DNA of 64,000 nucleotides from Sisyra terminalis (GCA_958496175.1 OY292278.1:33728001-33792000), one strand, 5' to 3'. Positions 23,201 to 36,477 are shown, counted from the stretch's first letter. Notes: generated from the letters alone by a model not told the origin. Translations and numbers: made by a program.

Positions 23201-26089
23201 AATAGGTTGAAATTTGATGTTAAAATTTGTAACAAGTATAAAAAAATCGACCAAAGCTTCGAGCAATTATGTTTAAATGTCCAAATTAGTTGGTTTTTCT
23301 GTATCTTAAGGTGTTCGTTTGAGAAATGCAATTCGAGTCTTAACATTGTATTACGAACATTGTTACGATCTCCAAAGATTCACTCGTGTAATCAATTACA
23401 TTAACGATTTAAATTTTCGGATCAATCAATAAAGTGAACTAAATATTTCTTAACAATATTAATTTTTTCCATTGTTTCAATATAGTTATAAAAAAGCTTC
23501 AACATGTAACAAAATTTGTAAAATAATATCTGAAACTTAAATGAAATGTTTGTTAAAAGAAAAAAATATCTACCAATAATAACTTTAGAGCATTTCTGGT
23601 TGCATATTCAATGAACTGAAATAAAACATAGTATATTTAATTGTTGGAAATCATTCTATAAGGTCTTTATTTTCATCAATACCTATAAGGTATTGATTAT
23701 TATGCCAAAATTAGCCCAAATTGATCAAAGAATTAAAGGAAGTTATTCAGGATGGATGAAGAATAAGCTTTTTGTGTTCGGTAAGTGAAATTTAAAAACA
23801 ATATTGAACCAAAATAAACCTTCAGGGATAGCTAGGATCGCTAGGATTACATAAAAATTTGATTTTTCATAAAAAACTAGCATTAAATTTATGATTTTTC
23901 AAAATTTAGAGAAAGTTTCTATTTATCAGGTGTGCATTTTCCTAAATGAATATTAAAACTTTAAACGTTTAATTCTTTGGATAATTATCATATTTTTGTT
24001 TTTAATATTTTATTTATAAAATTAAAGCTCGGTGGGTGGTTGGGTAAAACGATATTCAACATTATGTTAATTCAAACTTGTACGCATTTCCTTATATTTC
24101 AATTATACTTTAATGACAATTAGTTTCTATTGGAATTATACTTCGGCCAATATTGTTATGAAATATGGTGAAAATAACATAGAAATAAAGAATCAAATTT
24201 GCGACAATTTGGATTAGTTTTAATGGAAATTTTTAACGATCATTAGAGGTTTATATTTTTTCAAAGATTTTCGTTTCAACAATCGACTATTCTAGCATGG
24301 ATTCATGTTTTTCAACCTTTATTTTAGGTTTTAAATTTTGGGATATAAAAGAATCTACTCGAAAATTTTCAATAGAGTGTTTTTCAGAAATTTGGAATGC
24401 TATACAAATATTGAAAAAATGATTTTGACGAATCTATTGCCTTCAAACTTTAAATTATGAAAGTCTTCAATAAATTTTTTTTTGAGTAATTTTTTTTCTG
24501 TTTCTCTTATCTAATTTTCATTGTTCAGTTTTAATGAATCACTAGTTTTCCATAGAAATTTGTCAAAATAACATGAAGAAGAATACGACGAATTACTGTG
24601 TCTACTTTATAAAATTTCGTTCAACTAAAATTCCTCAAGAAAAATATTACACCATTATATATATTGGACTTTAAGAACATTATTGGGATAAACCAAAAAT
24701 AAGTCGTTTTGTATTAATCAACTTTAAATTTTTACATCCATTCTTCTTTCAAGGTGACATAGTAAAGCAATATAGTTTAATTTTCTAAAGTATAGGATAA
24801 ACAGTTTCATTTCACGTAGTCGTGATATGATCGCCAATGTTGAAAGCGACGGAAACTGTAAAAAAAAGTTTAATTTCTCTTCATTGAAAAATAATTTTAA
24901 CTAAACAATCGATTTTTTGGATTGTCTTTTTTTGTTCTTAATGGTTGACAAATTCCACTTTATCTTATTTATAATTAACTATTAAATGGTTTCAGTTCTA
25001 TTAGCAATACTTGTACATCTTTTGCTATGGCGGAAGATTTAATCAAAGTCACAGGAAAAATATTTGTGAAAAAAATATGCTTTATTTCATTTTATAAAAT
25101 GAGTTTTGGGCCGCCTGGCCATGGGCTTATCGATTAAGTTAAAGAGAATATTTCATTAAACTTATAATTATGGATATAAATTCATATAACTTAAAAAACC
25201 AAAGTTATATTACATTTCGAAAAATCTAAAAGTTTATTTTGGATTTTGAGATTAATAATAAAGCTTTATTTTTCAAATTATATACACTTGCGTAAATGTT
25301 TGAAGGTTTTTGATCTTGATTTACTCAATATAATCGCTATTTAGGACCAAATGACTATTTCTAAAATCGCTCTTTGCATTTTCATTGTAGATTTTATTTA
25401 TTCTTTTGATTTTATTTATTAGCACTATGAAGATCCATAATTTTATCTTTTTAATCATTATATATACTGCGTTACTCATATAAAATTATGAACTGTTTCG
25501 GAAGTATTATTTTTAATTTTTGTGACCAAAGATTCATTCAGATGTTACTGATATTTTCGTAAATAAATGTATTACACACTTAACTTTGAAAAATAATTTT
25601 TATAAAATCGTAATGAATTTAAAATTCGTTAAAGTAAGGTTTTAGATGGAAGGGAGATGAATTCCTTCGGTATCCGTAACTGGCCTTAACAACTTTTAAA
25701 ATTGTTGGAAATATGACATTATCATTATATTATTGTTTGGATATTATAAAAATTAATACTTCTTCAACCATAAAATTTCACAGCAATTCATTTATACAAA
25801 GCAGATTCTTTATATACAACTTTGTTCAAAAAGAATAAATTTACCAGAAGTTATAAAAAAACCAAAACAAATTATCATTAATTCAACTTTTGCTAAATAT
25901 CTAAAACAGAGAAATTAATAAACATCGGCAAATTCCCAGTGTTACGCACGTAATTGTAATATTTACAGATTATTATCAAGAAATAATTTTAGGGCTACTC
26001 ACTTAAAATAACTTTCACTTCAAATCATTACTGCATTATAAGTTTGAATCGTTAGTATTTAAGTTTTAAGGGTTCTAAGTGAGTTAATC
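20204..26089. other. Intergenic, no gene recognised
   Basis: The first part should hold the MFSD1 3' UTR; an ATTAAA lies near 20533, but no AATAAA stands out. The remainder has only short chance ORFs, including a 63-codon minus-strand frame at 21194-21385 and overlapping frames near 22000-22270 that I could not match to any family. A small GC-rich patch (GGGCCGCCTGGCC) lies near 25108. Confidence 0.5.
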
Positions 26090-26868
26090 ATGTTCGGTAA
26101 GACTTGAAAATTGTAAAACGATTGTTGAAATTGATCTCTTTTTTTGTTTTAGTGAAATTATTGTGGATCACATTAAGTTATTTGATTGTATATAGTAATG
26201 CAAATTCAACTGAAATAGTCGACATCGTCGACATAACAGTAACAGAAAGGTATTTTTCGGGTGCTTTGATAAACGATATGTTATTAAATTTCTAATTATT
26301 TTTCAGTCCTGAAGATCAAAATGATTTAGCCAACTATCCCGATAATGGACTTATTTATTTCCTTTCTCAATTACTTTCATCATTGGGAAATCTTTTCTCC
26401 ATATTAACAGATAATCGTGGGATAGTAGAAGGCACTATTTATTTGGTTCGAGAATCTTTTAACTTGATGTTGACTCTTTTTGATCGCATCCGTTGGAAAT
26501 ATTCATGGTTTAAAAATGAAATTTCTTATGTTCAATGTGTTAGTGATTCGTTATTGAAGGCACATTTTGCAAGTCGACACTTCAACGTTCTTGTGAAAAT
26601 AATTTACGAATTTTTGGGTTTTGTTCAAAATGTTCTTGCAGATGGCTTCGAGGAAAGTATGGAAGCTATTATTGATACAGTCAACGTAAGCACACCAGAG
26701 GATATTGGTTTGGAAAGTGATGGGAAAGTTAGTGAAATCATTACGGCTCGGGCAAGGGCAGAAACGGAGTCTTTGATGGCTACCGATACATTTTTGGTAT
26801 GCAGTACTAACTATTTAAATTCTATTTTTGTTCGAGTGCTAAGGGTTTTGTATGGAGAGTTTAAATAA
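26090..26868 (+). CDS. Unrecognised small secreted protein
   Basis: Three coding exons were deduced: 26090-26096 (only 7 nt, ATGTTCG), 26153-26249 and 26307-26868, with introns of 56 and 57 bp. The result is 221 residues. Splicing creates an N-terminus beginning MFVKLLWITLSYLIVYSNA, a textbook signal peptide with likely cleavage near residue 19-20. The mature chain is helical in character, with amphipathic stretches at about 50-95 and 115-150 and a hydrophobic stretch at about 127-146. It has only two cysteines (112 and 200), NST and NVS sequons at 20 and 161, and an Ala/Glu/Arg-rich stretch at 180-193. I recognise no family; it may be an insect-restricted secreted protein. The consistent frame across two canonical introns and the signal peptide argue for a real gene. 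It lies between MFSD1 and DHX33 with no evident functional link. Confidence 0.72.
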
Positions 26869-28657
26869 AGGTAAATGCACTTCAATGTATGTAACTGTTA
26901 TATTTTAAATATTTTATTTTACATAATTTGAATTGTAGAAAAGATAATTTTCTTTAATAGCTTAACATTTTTGAACAACAAACGTTGTAGACTGAATTAA
27001 ATATTGTAAATGTTATGTAACTTTCTGTATTTATTATTGAGCAATTGTATGATTTTTTCAAACATTTCCTTAAACTTCTAAGGCCATTACATTGTAATTA
27101 TTTTGTATGGAAATAATATAATTGAGGAACAGGCTTTGAAACTAAAATTTTTCAAGCATAAACAGTTTACCTCACACTTTTGTGTTTTTTCTTTAAAAAA
27201 CGATTAAATTATTTCATCCAAAAAAATAATAAATTAATATCCCAACAATTCCGATTCAAAGCAGGGATATCAGTTGTTTCAAAATACGATAGGATGAAAT
27301 TTCGGGTTTATTCCTGACATTCTCCCAACAATGAACACGCTAATAATCGATACTTACATTTTCATAAATACATTAACTATTTTTTTTTAAATTTTCACAT
27401 TAATAACAATAATTAAATTTTTTTAGACTAAAATATTTTCTCTTAATAATTGAAAATTTTGTACAAAATTCCCTGATTTCCTCTTACATAATAAGAAATC
27501 TTTAATTTTCCAGATATTGTGACAACTCTGTAAAAAGTTACTTTGCGTTTATACGTTCAGATTATCACCATGTTGTATCTGTAAACAAAGCTGAAATAAT
27601 GCTCAATTCAAGTTTTTAAACTGGCAATGATAAAAATCTGCGACACATAAATTATACCTTGATATTGCTATTGTGCGTATATTTTTACATACTTTCCTAC
27701 TATTAAATTGTGCAAGTAGAATTGTGCGATAAATAGAACATGATTGGGGCCTATAAACAACTTGGTGTGATTTATTAATTCATGAAATCAATTTCAAATC
27801 ACTTGTAAATTTGCAACAACTTACTATTTAGTTGAAAATATATATCTATAATCTTGGAAAAACTTAGGAAAAAGAAATACTTTTTCCTTTAGAACAGATT
27901 TAGAACATCATATACAAAAGGCAACGATCTTTTAGGTATTAAATATTACGGGGAAAAGACATCAACATTTTTTCTCTCAAGCGTTCAAAGGTTAGAAACG
28001 TATGTTCTCAAGTTCTAAGCCGAAAATTTGACAAATTAGTATAAAATTTTTGCATTTATTATACACAGTCGTTGTGATGATTACAGAATTTTGAAATTGG
28101 TAAAAATAAAGTACTTCGATTAAGAGTCGGGAGTTTGTACTTAATGTCTCCTGTATCAAACCCTGCCTTATGGGTATCAACTAAACAAACACAAAAGTGT
28201 GGAGTAGATCTTATTTCAATGCCGTTTATCATTTAATAAATATATTTTTTACAATTTAAAATATCTGTAAATTATGCTAATTAAACTATATTTAAAATGA
28301 AATACACAGAATGAGTTTTTGACTCGTTACTTTTCATCCCAGCTTACAATACAAATAATATTTATACATTCACTTAGTGATGTGGGGCTAAGATCACCGG
28401 TATATTTACCAGTGGGTCCCAGCTTAAATTTCTCAATATAGGAGATTCTGTACTTTCTACTGTTGAAATTGAATTTCTCAGCAGTTATGCAACCATTTGA
28501 AATTAAATACTTACGAAATTAAAATATAAATTTAAAAATTTTAATCAAATTAAGTTGAATCGAATATCTACAATTGTAAAGTTGTTTTTTCTTTGAAATA
28601 TGACACAAAAGTAATGAAATTACTATAAGTAGAAGAACATTTTCATCTAACAAATCC
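26869..28657. other. Intergenic between the secreted orphan and DHX33
   Basis: This is AT-rich noncoding sequence. An AATAAA overlaps the orphan's stop codon, which is too early for its own use alone. A modest hairpin-like stretch near 28384-28425 (TCACCGGT...ACCAGTG) is the only structured sequence noticed. Confidence 0.5.
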
Positions 28658-30967
28658 TCAATCGTTTTGTGACCACAATATCATTCTATGAGTTCGAAGA
28701 TATTCTGGAACAATTTCCTGAACCCATTCAGAATTGATAACCGAGCACGTTTTAATGTAGCATTTACTAGTTACAACAATTTCGGAAAAGATTATACAAT
28801 TATTATAATTTCCGTGCAACGTAGAACTTGGATGAATTGTCACTTTCCGCTTAGTATCCACCTGAAATTAATTCGATTTTATTAAATTACGAACATAATT
28901 AAAGTTAAGAAGATTTTACCGCTATATACTGTTTGCTATACAATTCTGCGATGTTCGCGTAGAGTCCTACTATTAAACATTTTCGGATTGCTTCCGTATT
29001 TTTCCCACAGGACGAAATTGAAATATCGCAACGTTCACACAATTCCGTAAGCTGCGTCTTTACGTTTTTAACATAACTCAAATTTCTAAAATTCAAAAAA
29101 TTTTCTTTGCAAAACTTTTTCGAATCGGTGCTATTTTCAAACGCCCGATACACGTTCAGTAACATAATGTGATCTCCCATATTAGACATAAATTTTTGTC
29201 TTGAAGCTATAGCTTCTTCCCGTTTAGAAGGTGGGTTAATAAAAATGCCATCAGTTGACAATAGTGCAATAATAATAAGCATTTCTTCTGTGCATCCATA
29301 TGTTGGTGAAGAAATTAAAATTTTTGAATATTGTGGACTTAATGGAAACAAAGCCATTTTCTTTCCCAGATCAGTTAATTTTGGTTCGTCTAAATTCGTA
29401 ATTGCTCCCAACTGATGAAGTTGTTGCAGTGCTGCTGTCAAGGCTTCTTGAGGAGGTTTATCCATAAAATCAAAATTTAATACATCTAATTTTAACGACA
29501 ACAATTGTAATACAACAGTGGATAAATTAGAGCGTTGAATTTCAGGTACAGACGTTTTCTTAAAAGAATTAAACTCAGATTTTGTATACATGCGATAGCA
29601 AAAACCATCACTTTCGCGACCAGCTCGTCCAGCTCTTTGCCAAGCTTGTTCTTGGGAAATTTTCTGAACTTTTAGAATATCAAAACCGGTGCCAGGATGG
29701 TAGGTTCTGGCTTTAACAACTCCTGTGTCTATCACATGTTTAATTCCACTAATTGTTAGTGATGTCTCTGCGACGTTTGTACTTAAAATTATTTTTCTCA
29801 TTCCTTTTGATAAAGTTTTAAACGCATCTAGTTGTTGATTGGAAGGCAATCCTGCATACAATGGAAATACTCTAACCGGCATATGCATTATTTCTGGATC
29901 TTTTGCTATAGTTCGAATACTATGCGCCAAACTTTCAATTTCTTCTTGCCCCGTAAGAAATACTAAAATATCTTCACTAAAATTACAATAAAAGCATTAG
30001 TTTCAATTAAAAAATACATATGAAGGACAAAAATACTTTGGTGGTTTTTCCTTGTGTATTTGGAAAACAGTGACGAGGGCAGCATAAGTATAATCTTCAT
30101 ATGATCTCAAAGTATAATTAATCGTCACAGAAAAAGTTCGTCCCTCAATATATAATACAACCGCATTGTTAAAATATTTGGAAAAATGATCCACGTCCAT
30201 CGTAGCCGACATAATAATAACTTTTAATTTTGCAACACACTTTAAATTTCGTATTTTTTGAGCGTTTTTAACAATACCGAAAAGTATATCAGTGTGAACT
30301 GTTCGTTCATGTGCCTCGTCAAGAATTATAACATTGTAGTTCATTAACAAATTGTCTGCCATTGCCTCTCTTAAAAGCATTCCGTCAGTTAAATATTTAA
30401 TTTTCGTTAAACTTGAACTGCAGTCTTCAAAACGGACTGTATATCCAACCAATTGGCCAACCGTTTGGCCCATTTCTGTCGAAACACGTTGGGCTATTGA
30501 AATAGCAGCAACACGACGTGGTTGAGTTATTGCAATTTTTGCATTGGTCTCCAACCGAAACGAGTGAATGAATTGTGGTACTTGAGTGGTTTTTCCACTT
30601 CCTGTTTCTCCAAGTAAAATAACCGTATCATTTTGTTTTATGTGGTTCAGGAGTCTGCAAAAGATTGGATTTTAAGTAAACATAACCTAGAACTTTATAA
30701 CTAACTTTACTTATGTCTAGATGCAAAAATAGGCAAAGCTTGCCGCTGTTCCAAAATTGATAGATTATTAGATTGTTTATTTTTTGCACCGTTTTGACCA
30801 TTATGTTGAAAATGATTGTTGTTAACTTGCTTTTTATTAATCACATTTTGTTCATTTAATTTTATTTTTTTGGGACTGTTAACAACTATTGGTATGGGTT
30901 TCAAACGTTTCATTGTATTATTTTCTGTGGATTTCACTGATGAGACAATATTGTATTTAGAATCCAT
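28658..30967 (-). CDS. DHX33: DEAH-box RNA helicase, DHX33 homologue
   Basis: Four minus-strand coding exons (30711-30967, 30037-30654, 28920-29976 and 28658-28861) join in frame at GT...AG junctions to give 711 residues; human DHX33 has 707. The basic N-terminus leads to LPIFASRHKLL. Helicase motifs follow in order: GETGSGKT (about 101-108), TQPRRVAA, TDGMLLRE, DEAH (198-201), SAT (235-237), FLTGQEE, STNVAET (357-363) and QRAGRAGR (405-412). The winged-helix and HA2 (ratchet) regions and an OB-fold end containing VTIHPSSTL come next. All catalytic residues are intact. DHX33 is a nucleolar ATP-dependent helicase for rRNA transcription and ribosome biogenesis, and in mammals also acts as a cytosolic dsRNA sensor. 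The start at 30967 was chosen because the protein then matches the family length; an in-frame ATG at 31024 would add 19 residues. Confidence 0.95.
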
Positions 30968-31290
30968 TTTTTTTTTTTTAAAAACAGTTTTTACATTTTG
31001 AAACACGTGCGAATTATAAAACAAAAAATGTCAAATACAATATTCGCATTTGGTGGCGCGCGTGGCGCGTCAAACGGAGTGCGAGCTAGTGACTTATGAG
31101 TCTTATGTTGGTAGAACACGTAGTCTTAGTATTTCATGCGGTCCTGTGCGCAAATAAATTGTACAGGTTGCCCCATTAGAAAAAAAAAATGACGTCATAC
31201 GAAGAATTTTGAAATTTGTATGAGTCTGAAAATATGTACGAATTTCTTCTAGATACGTCACGATCGCATGAGGCTCCCTGTGTATTTTAT
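30968..31290 (-). promoter_or_regulatory. DHX33 upstream/promoter region
   Basis: Just upstream of the gene lies the most GC-rich patch of this area, GGCGCGCGTGGCGCG (31055-31069). A palindromic TGACGTCA, the CRE/ATF consensus, sits at about 31190. A 12-13-base poly-A run lies immediately before the ATG on the coding strand. The promoter assignment comes from position and composition only. Confidence 0.4.
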
Positions 31291-32779
31291 AAACCTTGCA
31301 TATATATGAATGTTTTGCTTCAACGACAGAAACGGCAGATATTTACCGTAAATGTTAGAATTGCTCTGATTTTAAAATTCAAAATTTTTTAATGAAATTG
31401 ATTGTAACGATTTTAAATTTAGTTATTTCCATAATTAAGAATTCCCATTGCTTAAATTAAAAATAATGTTTCACTTTCATAACTTAAAAATCGGATCTTT
31501 GGATAAAATTATATTGAAAAATCGTCTTAACAATGCTTTCCTTTTGCAATTATACTTTGATTTTAAAATTTGTAGATTTATTTTTTTTCCATAAAGATAC
31601 TACGAAAAATCGAAAAAAAATAATTTTATCACATTAGAAATTACAATTTTCGTAAAAAGAAATTAAATATTAATAGGTACCTATACAAACTTTTCGTTAT
31701 ATGATAGTTACTCCTCTCATTGAAATTAACGAACAATGTTATATCCTCACATGGAAATTATCCCTCAGGAAAAAATATTTATTTTATTTATTATTTAAAT
31801 AATTGTTATTTATCTTTACTATTGTAAAACGTTTTTAACGTATTGGGAAAAAATATCGTGTTTTTTGAAATAATTATAACTTAAACAAAAACAATGGTTC
31901 ATATCCTTTTTAGTAACGTTATTTTCAGGCAGTTTCATTTTCTACTTTATCATTAATTTAATTCGCAATTTTTTGTTAATTCAATTTTAATATCGGTAAA
32001 CTAATTGTGAATATAATGAAACAATAATAATTGTTTTATTTTTTTTTCTGATATACTTTTTATATACTGTGAATCGATTAGATTCTGATAATCGAAAAAT
32101 GAGATTTCAAAAAGAAGTCTTATGTACTATTTATTTCAAACTCTCAAACAATGAATTTGTGAGTTGACAAATTGATAATAATTGTTCTAATAATTAATTT
32201 GATTATTGACGAATTTCGACCATCAAAGATAAAGAACAAAATTAAATAAATAGGTGTATGACATGATGATTCCAGTAATTTACGAAATTTTTGCACCAAC
32301 TTCAACAATCACTAACTATAGTAACATATTGTTGAACATAATATTTGATGAATCCGAACACTAGCAAACAAATAATAAATAATTAAATATTAAAATAAAA
32401 TAATTCTCCCCATGTGAGGATATTGTGCGTTAAGCAGCCCCTACACGCTCAATATTATTGTACAATATTTTGGTTTGTGCAATAAAATTGATCGTGTTCA
32501 CCAGTTCATAACAGTATTAATCTTTTTACAGTTGATACACTAACTAGTTAGAGTATATATTAGGAAAGGTGAGTTATTAAAATTTGAAATTTTAAACTAT
32601 TGAACATTTTAACACATGTTTAAGAACGCGGAAAATTTTGCAAAAAATTGTATCTGTCTTTTTTTTGTAATTAATCTTAAGGACAGATGTTTATACCGTA
32701 GAGTTTTATAATTTTGATATTAATATATTTGAATAATACTTATAAATTCGAAATCAAATTAATTTTAATTGTTTTTATT
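31291..32779. other. Intergenic, nothing recognised
   Basis: Very AT-rich DNA with no credible ORF or repeat boundary. Confidence 0.55.
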
Positions 32780-32787
32780 ATCTACAG

Positions 32788-33143
32788 CAGTGATTCCCAA
32801 TGTGGGGCGTAGGCCCCACTGGTGAGGCATGATATTATTTTGATGGGTCAAGACTTGCATCTTTCAGCTTATTTTACCAAAGACTATGGAGTAATTTGAG
32901 AATGAATTATTAGCAGTGAATTGTTTTTCATTCATTTCAGAATAATGTTTCATTCAAATATTTGCTATTTCTGCATTTCAGATCTCTATTATATGATTGG
33001 AAACTTTATTTATTTAACTGTTCTATCATTTTTTATTTTTCTCTTTCATGGATGACTTATTCCTTGGAAGTTTGTTTAAATACCAAGTTTCTCAGGGGAA
33101 TAACTGTACAATTTTGAATAACAGATTTAGTTGGGAACCATTG
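32788..33143. mobile_element. hAT-type MITE with 8-bp target-site duplication
   Basis: The 356-bp element has terminal inverted repeats CAGTGATTCCCAA (32788-32800) and TTGGGAACCATTG (33131-33143), 12 of 13 bases matching. Perfect 8-bp direct repeats ATCTACAG flank it at 32780-32787 and 33144-33151. An 8-bp duplication and CAGNGRTTCCCAA termini are diagnostic of the hAT superfamily. Next to the left end is an inner GGGGCGTAGGCCCC palindrome, common in hAT MITEs. There is no transposase, so it is non-autonomous. The perfect duplication suggests it is not very old. Confidence 0.92.
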
Positions 33144-33151
33144 ATCTACAG

Positions 33152-34364
33152 AATTTGAAGTTGTTTACATTTTGAGCTTTGAGCTTTACTAGTAATAATA
33201 ATTATTTTTAGAAAAGCTTCCTAAAATATGGGTGTATATGGAAATTTATAAGTGAAATTAAAAATGCAGCATTTATAAAATTAATTAACTGAAACAAACT
33301 AATTTCATGAGGTCATCTCGTCAGTGAACTGAAAAGATGTTACCGTATCTTATTGCATGTACAGTGTGATATATTAAAGGTGAAGAGAAGCTCTGAGTTG
33401 TTAGATATACATAGGGATTGATATGGGGAGATTGAAGCGGAAAACATAAAGGGGTGTAGAATGGTGGTGTCTACGATGTGTGCTTCAGAAGCGAGTGTAA
33501 ATCACGTCCTACTAGCCCCAACGGCTGCTACCAGCTACGTGAACTAACAACTTGACACTCTTCCAGAAGTATTCTCGTTCGAATCCAGACAACGACAACA
33601 TTAAGTTGAAAACAGCAAATAACTAAAAAAGATTTAGGAAAATAAAAGATCTAACACCTCATGACGACCATCTTGATTTAGTGTCGCTTGTTTCATCTAT
33701 AGATTATGCCCAACGGACACCAAACGAGTAACATGAGTATAAAAATGGTATAAAATATTTCCACGTTCTTTTCATCATATCGTTTTCAGTGGTTATAATT
33801 TCGAAACATGCTTTTTGTCCGTTTTCAATAAAAAACTAAATAAAGTAACTTATACCCTCAACTTTGTCTGTGAGACATACGTGGACATATGTTGTTTTAC
33901 GTGTTTATATTCATTTTCTACCATCATAAATATTGTATTGTAACAAGGATGTGATTATCGAGTATATGAAATAAAGACACCAGAACAATCGGGAAATAGC
34001 GCTTCAAAAGTTTTAGATTTCTTATAATCGATATTCATCCATTATACAACCCTGCAAAAATACTTTTTAAAAAACTGTTTTAACTATTATGAGTCATTTC
34101 AATGTAATTTTTGCGCTTATTTCAAATATGAAATCCATTTTTTACTATCATGTGAGGTTCTCACAAAATGAGAAAATATATTAGGAATAAGTAGCAAATA
34201 TGGCAATTTTTTTATTTTTTTTTCCTAAATTCCATGGAATAAATATGTAAAGTAACACGACAAATTTGTAACATAAAAATTAATTAAACATAGATATAAT
34301 GATATACATAGTCATCAATGAGGGTAATATCTATAAGTTTTTCGAACGAAGTCGGGGGCAGGAT
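33152..34364. other. Intergenic with a weak tRNA-like stretch
   Basis: Around 33510-33590 a TAGCCCCAACGG (A-box-like) is followed by CGTTCGAATCC (B-box-like), but the spacing of about 60 nt is too long for a normal tRNA. It may be an old SINE head. No gene was recognised elsewhere in the stretch. Confidence 0.3.
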
Positions 34365-34632
34365 GCGAACCACTCTTTCTATATCGTAAATGGTAGTACT
34401 CCTCTTCTCACTACTAGCGCTGGTGTCGTGTTATATTCCGCTGATAGGAAAAATGAACCGATATGAAGTTTATAATTGAAAGCGAGATAACAGAAATGAT
34501 TGGTGTTATTTCGGTTTCATTTTCAAACTTCGTATCGGTTTGTTTCTCTTACCAACGGAAGATAAAACGAACCAGCGCTAGTAGTGAGAGTTCCGGTACT
34601 ACCATTTTCGATACAGAAAAAATGGTTCGATT
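34365..34632. repeat. Long inverted repeat: head-to-head tRNA-like units
   Basis: The left arm (about 34365-34492) and right arm (34504-34632) are reverse complements over almost their whole length, with an 11-nt loop at 34493-34503. Matching blocks include CTCACTACTAGCGCTGG against CCAGCGCTAGTAGTGAGAG, and CCGATATGAAGTTT against AAACTTCGTATCGG. Each arm ends outward in a B-box-like sequence: GGTTCGCATCC on the minus strand at the left and GGTTCGATTT on the plus strand at the right. This suggests two divergent copies of a tRNA-derived SINE-like unit, or a palindromic MITE. Transcribed, it would fold into a hairpin of roughly 128 bp. Confidence 0.75.
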
Positions 34633-35980
34633 TGGGTCCTCAATTTCAGCCGAAAAAACGACTTTTCACTACTGATTTGTCACAAAACCTTACGTGATGA
34701 ATTTTTTTCATTATTTTTTACATAATTACGACAAAAATTATAATAAAAATATGTTATTATATTTAAGATAATTTTACCATCGCAGACTTGTGTTATCTAC
34801 AACGTTATGATGCATTATAAATAAATTATGAATCACACTCTTGTTCAAGAATTTTTTCAGTATTTCATACTTTCAGCAAATTATTCGAATTTTTGAGTTC
34901 GAAAGAAAAAAATTGATATTTGGAATATAAGAAATTAGTCCAAATTGAAAATTATAATAATAAATCACACTAAAATGAAATTTAAAAGATTGTTTTGATA
35001 TTTCAATAGTTTAAGTATTTCTCCACTGCTCGAGAAAATAGCCCCCCCATACTCTTAGAAAGATACACTTCTGAATATAATGAAAAATATTTTCAGTAAT
35101 AATAATTCTGCAGAAAAAATATAACACATAGCAAAAAGAAGGTTCCAGCTATTAATTATTTTCGTACTTCATAAATCTAATGCCAAAAAAAATTTCCGTA
35201 AAATTCGTGATAAAAAGCAGAAAGATTGTTATTCCTCCCTCACCAAACCGTTAAAGCTCAAAAAAAGCTCACAATAACTCTCGTTTAAGTTGAAAAGAAT
35301 GTTGAAATAAAGACTGAAACGTATGGTATCACATCACCTCCATATTCCTAGTCGTCCAGAATATTAATTTAAAATATATATATATTAATTATTAATAATG
35401 ATGTGAGGATAGCGCAAAAATGTTTGACATAAAAAGCTTTCCCCTTTTGATTTATAACAGATTAAAAGGTCAGAATTCATAAAAAAGTTTCGGCGTAAAC
35501 GTTTCACATTTTTATATAGAAATACCAGATTAAAAACGTACCAAATGTTTCGTGTCGTAAAAACAAGAGTGTTACTTAAATTTGAATCATTAAACTAAAG
35601 ACTTTTTGAAATATTAATATACGGGAAAGTTTGGAAATAAAATAAAAACTGTTGAGTTTTATTAGATAAATTTAATTTTTTTTAACGGGTACAATAAAAT
35701 TATATTATTATTGTGATTTGAGTTTACTTTTCTGTTATTAAAACATATGACAATGTTTTAAAATTTAACTACTCAACTAACATTCTACGTTAACATTTCG
35801 CACATAATTCAGGTGCGTTATAATACTTTCAAATAAAAATATTATAGCGAAATAAAAATTTGATTATACTAAGAAGCTTTTGCAATTAAAGTTGTAACTT
35901 TTGCTTTTGTAAATTTTTATATTAAGCTTATTTTTCAATAAAAAAAAGCAGAAAACAAGAAAAATGTTTGCTGGTTTTTA

Positions 35981-36100
35981 TCAGTAGTTCGCAAAGAAGC
36001 CACTACAGAGTCTTAAGGGGCACCGAAAATACTCAGGGGGTTCGTGGAAAGTTAAAATTGGTTTGGGGGCCCCTGAATAACATCAGGAGATTTACGCAAG
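35981..36100. mobile_element. Possible hAT-like MITE fragment
   Basis: CAGTAGTTCGCAAAG at about 35982 resembles hAT termini of the CAGTGGTTCTCAAAG type. G/C-rich runs typical of such MITEs (GGGGCACC, CAGGGGGTTCG, GGGGGCCCCTG) follow. No matching right terminus or target duplication was found. Confidence 0.3.
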
Positions 36101-36477
36101 GTTTAATATAGAATAATAAAGATGTTTTCCATTTTTATTATTATAGAAATTTAAATGAACAAAATAGGAGCAACTTTTACGTCTTAAGTAAAATAAAAAT
36201 ATTTAAGCAGTGAGCGTAATGTAATACCGTTTGTGAACATTGTATAATTTTCTTTCTACTGACTTTGTCACTGGTAATGACAGTGGTGTGTATAACTTGT
36301 TTTATTCTTTTAATATAATTACTAAAAATTAAGTAATGTTCAATTCTATTCAATAAATTAATGCTTTCAAGTTCCATCAACACGTAACAGCAAAAGTATA
36401 ACGAAAAATGAATACAAAACTAAGATAATTTCTGAAAAATAGAGATGATGGTTTGATTACTTAATATGAGCCCTTTA

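Noticed and set aside
33505..33590. Possible tRNA gene with A-box- and B-box-like sequences
   Set aside because: Box spacing is too long and no cloverleaf stems can be drawn; at most an old SINE head.
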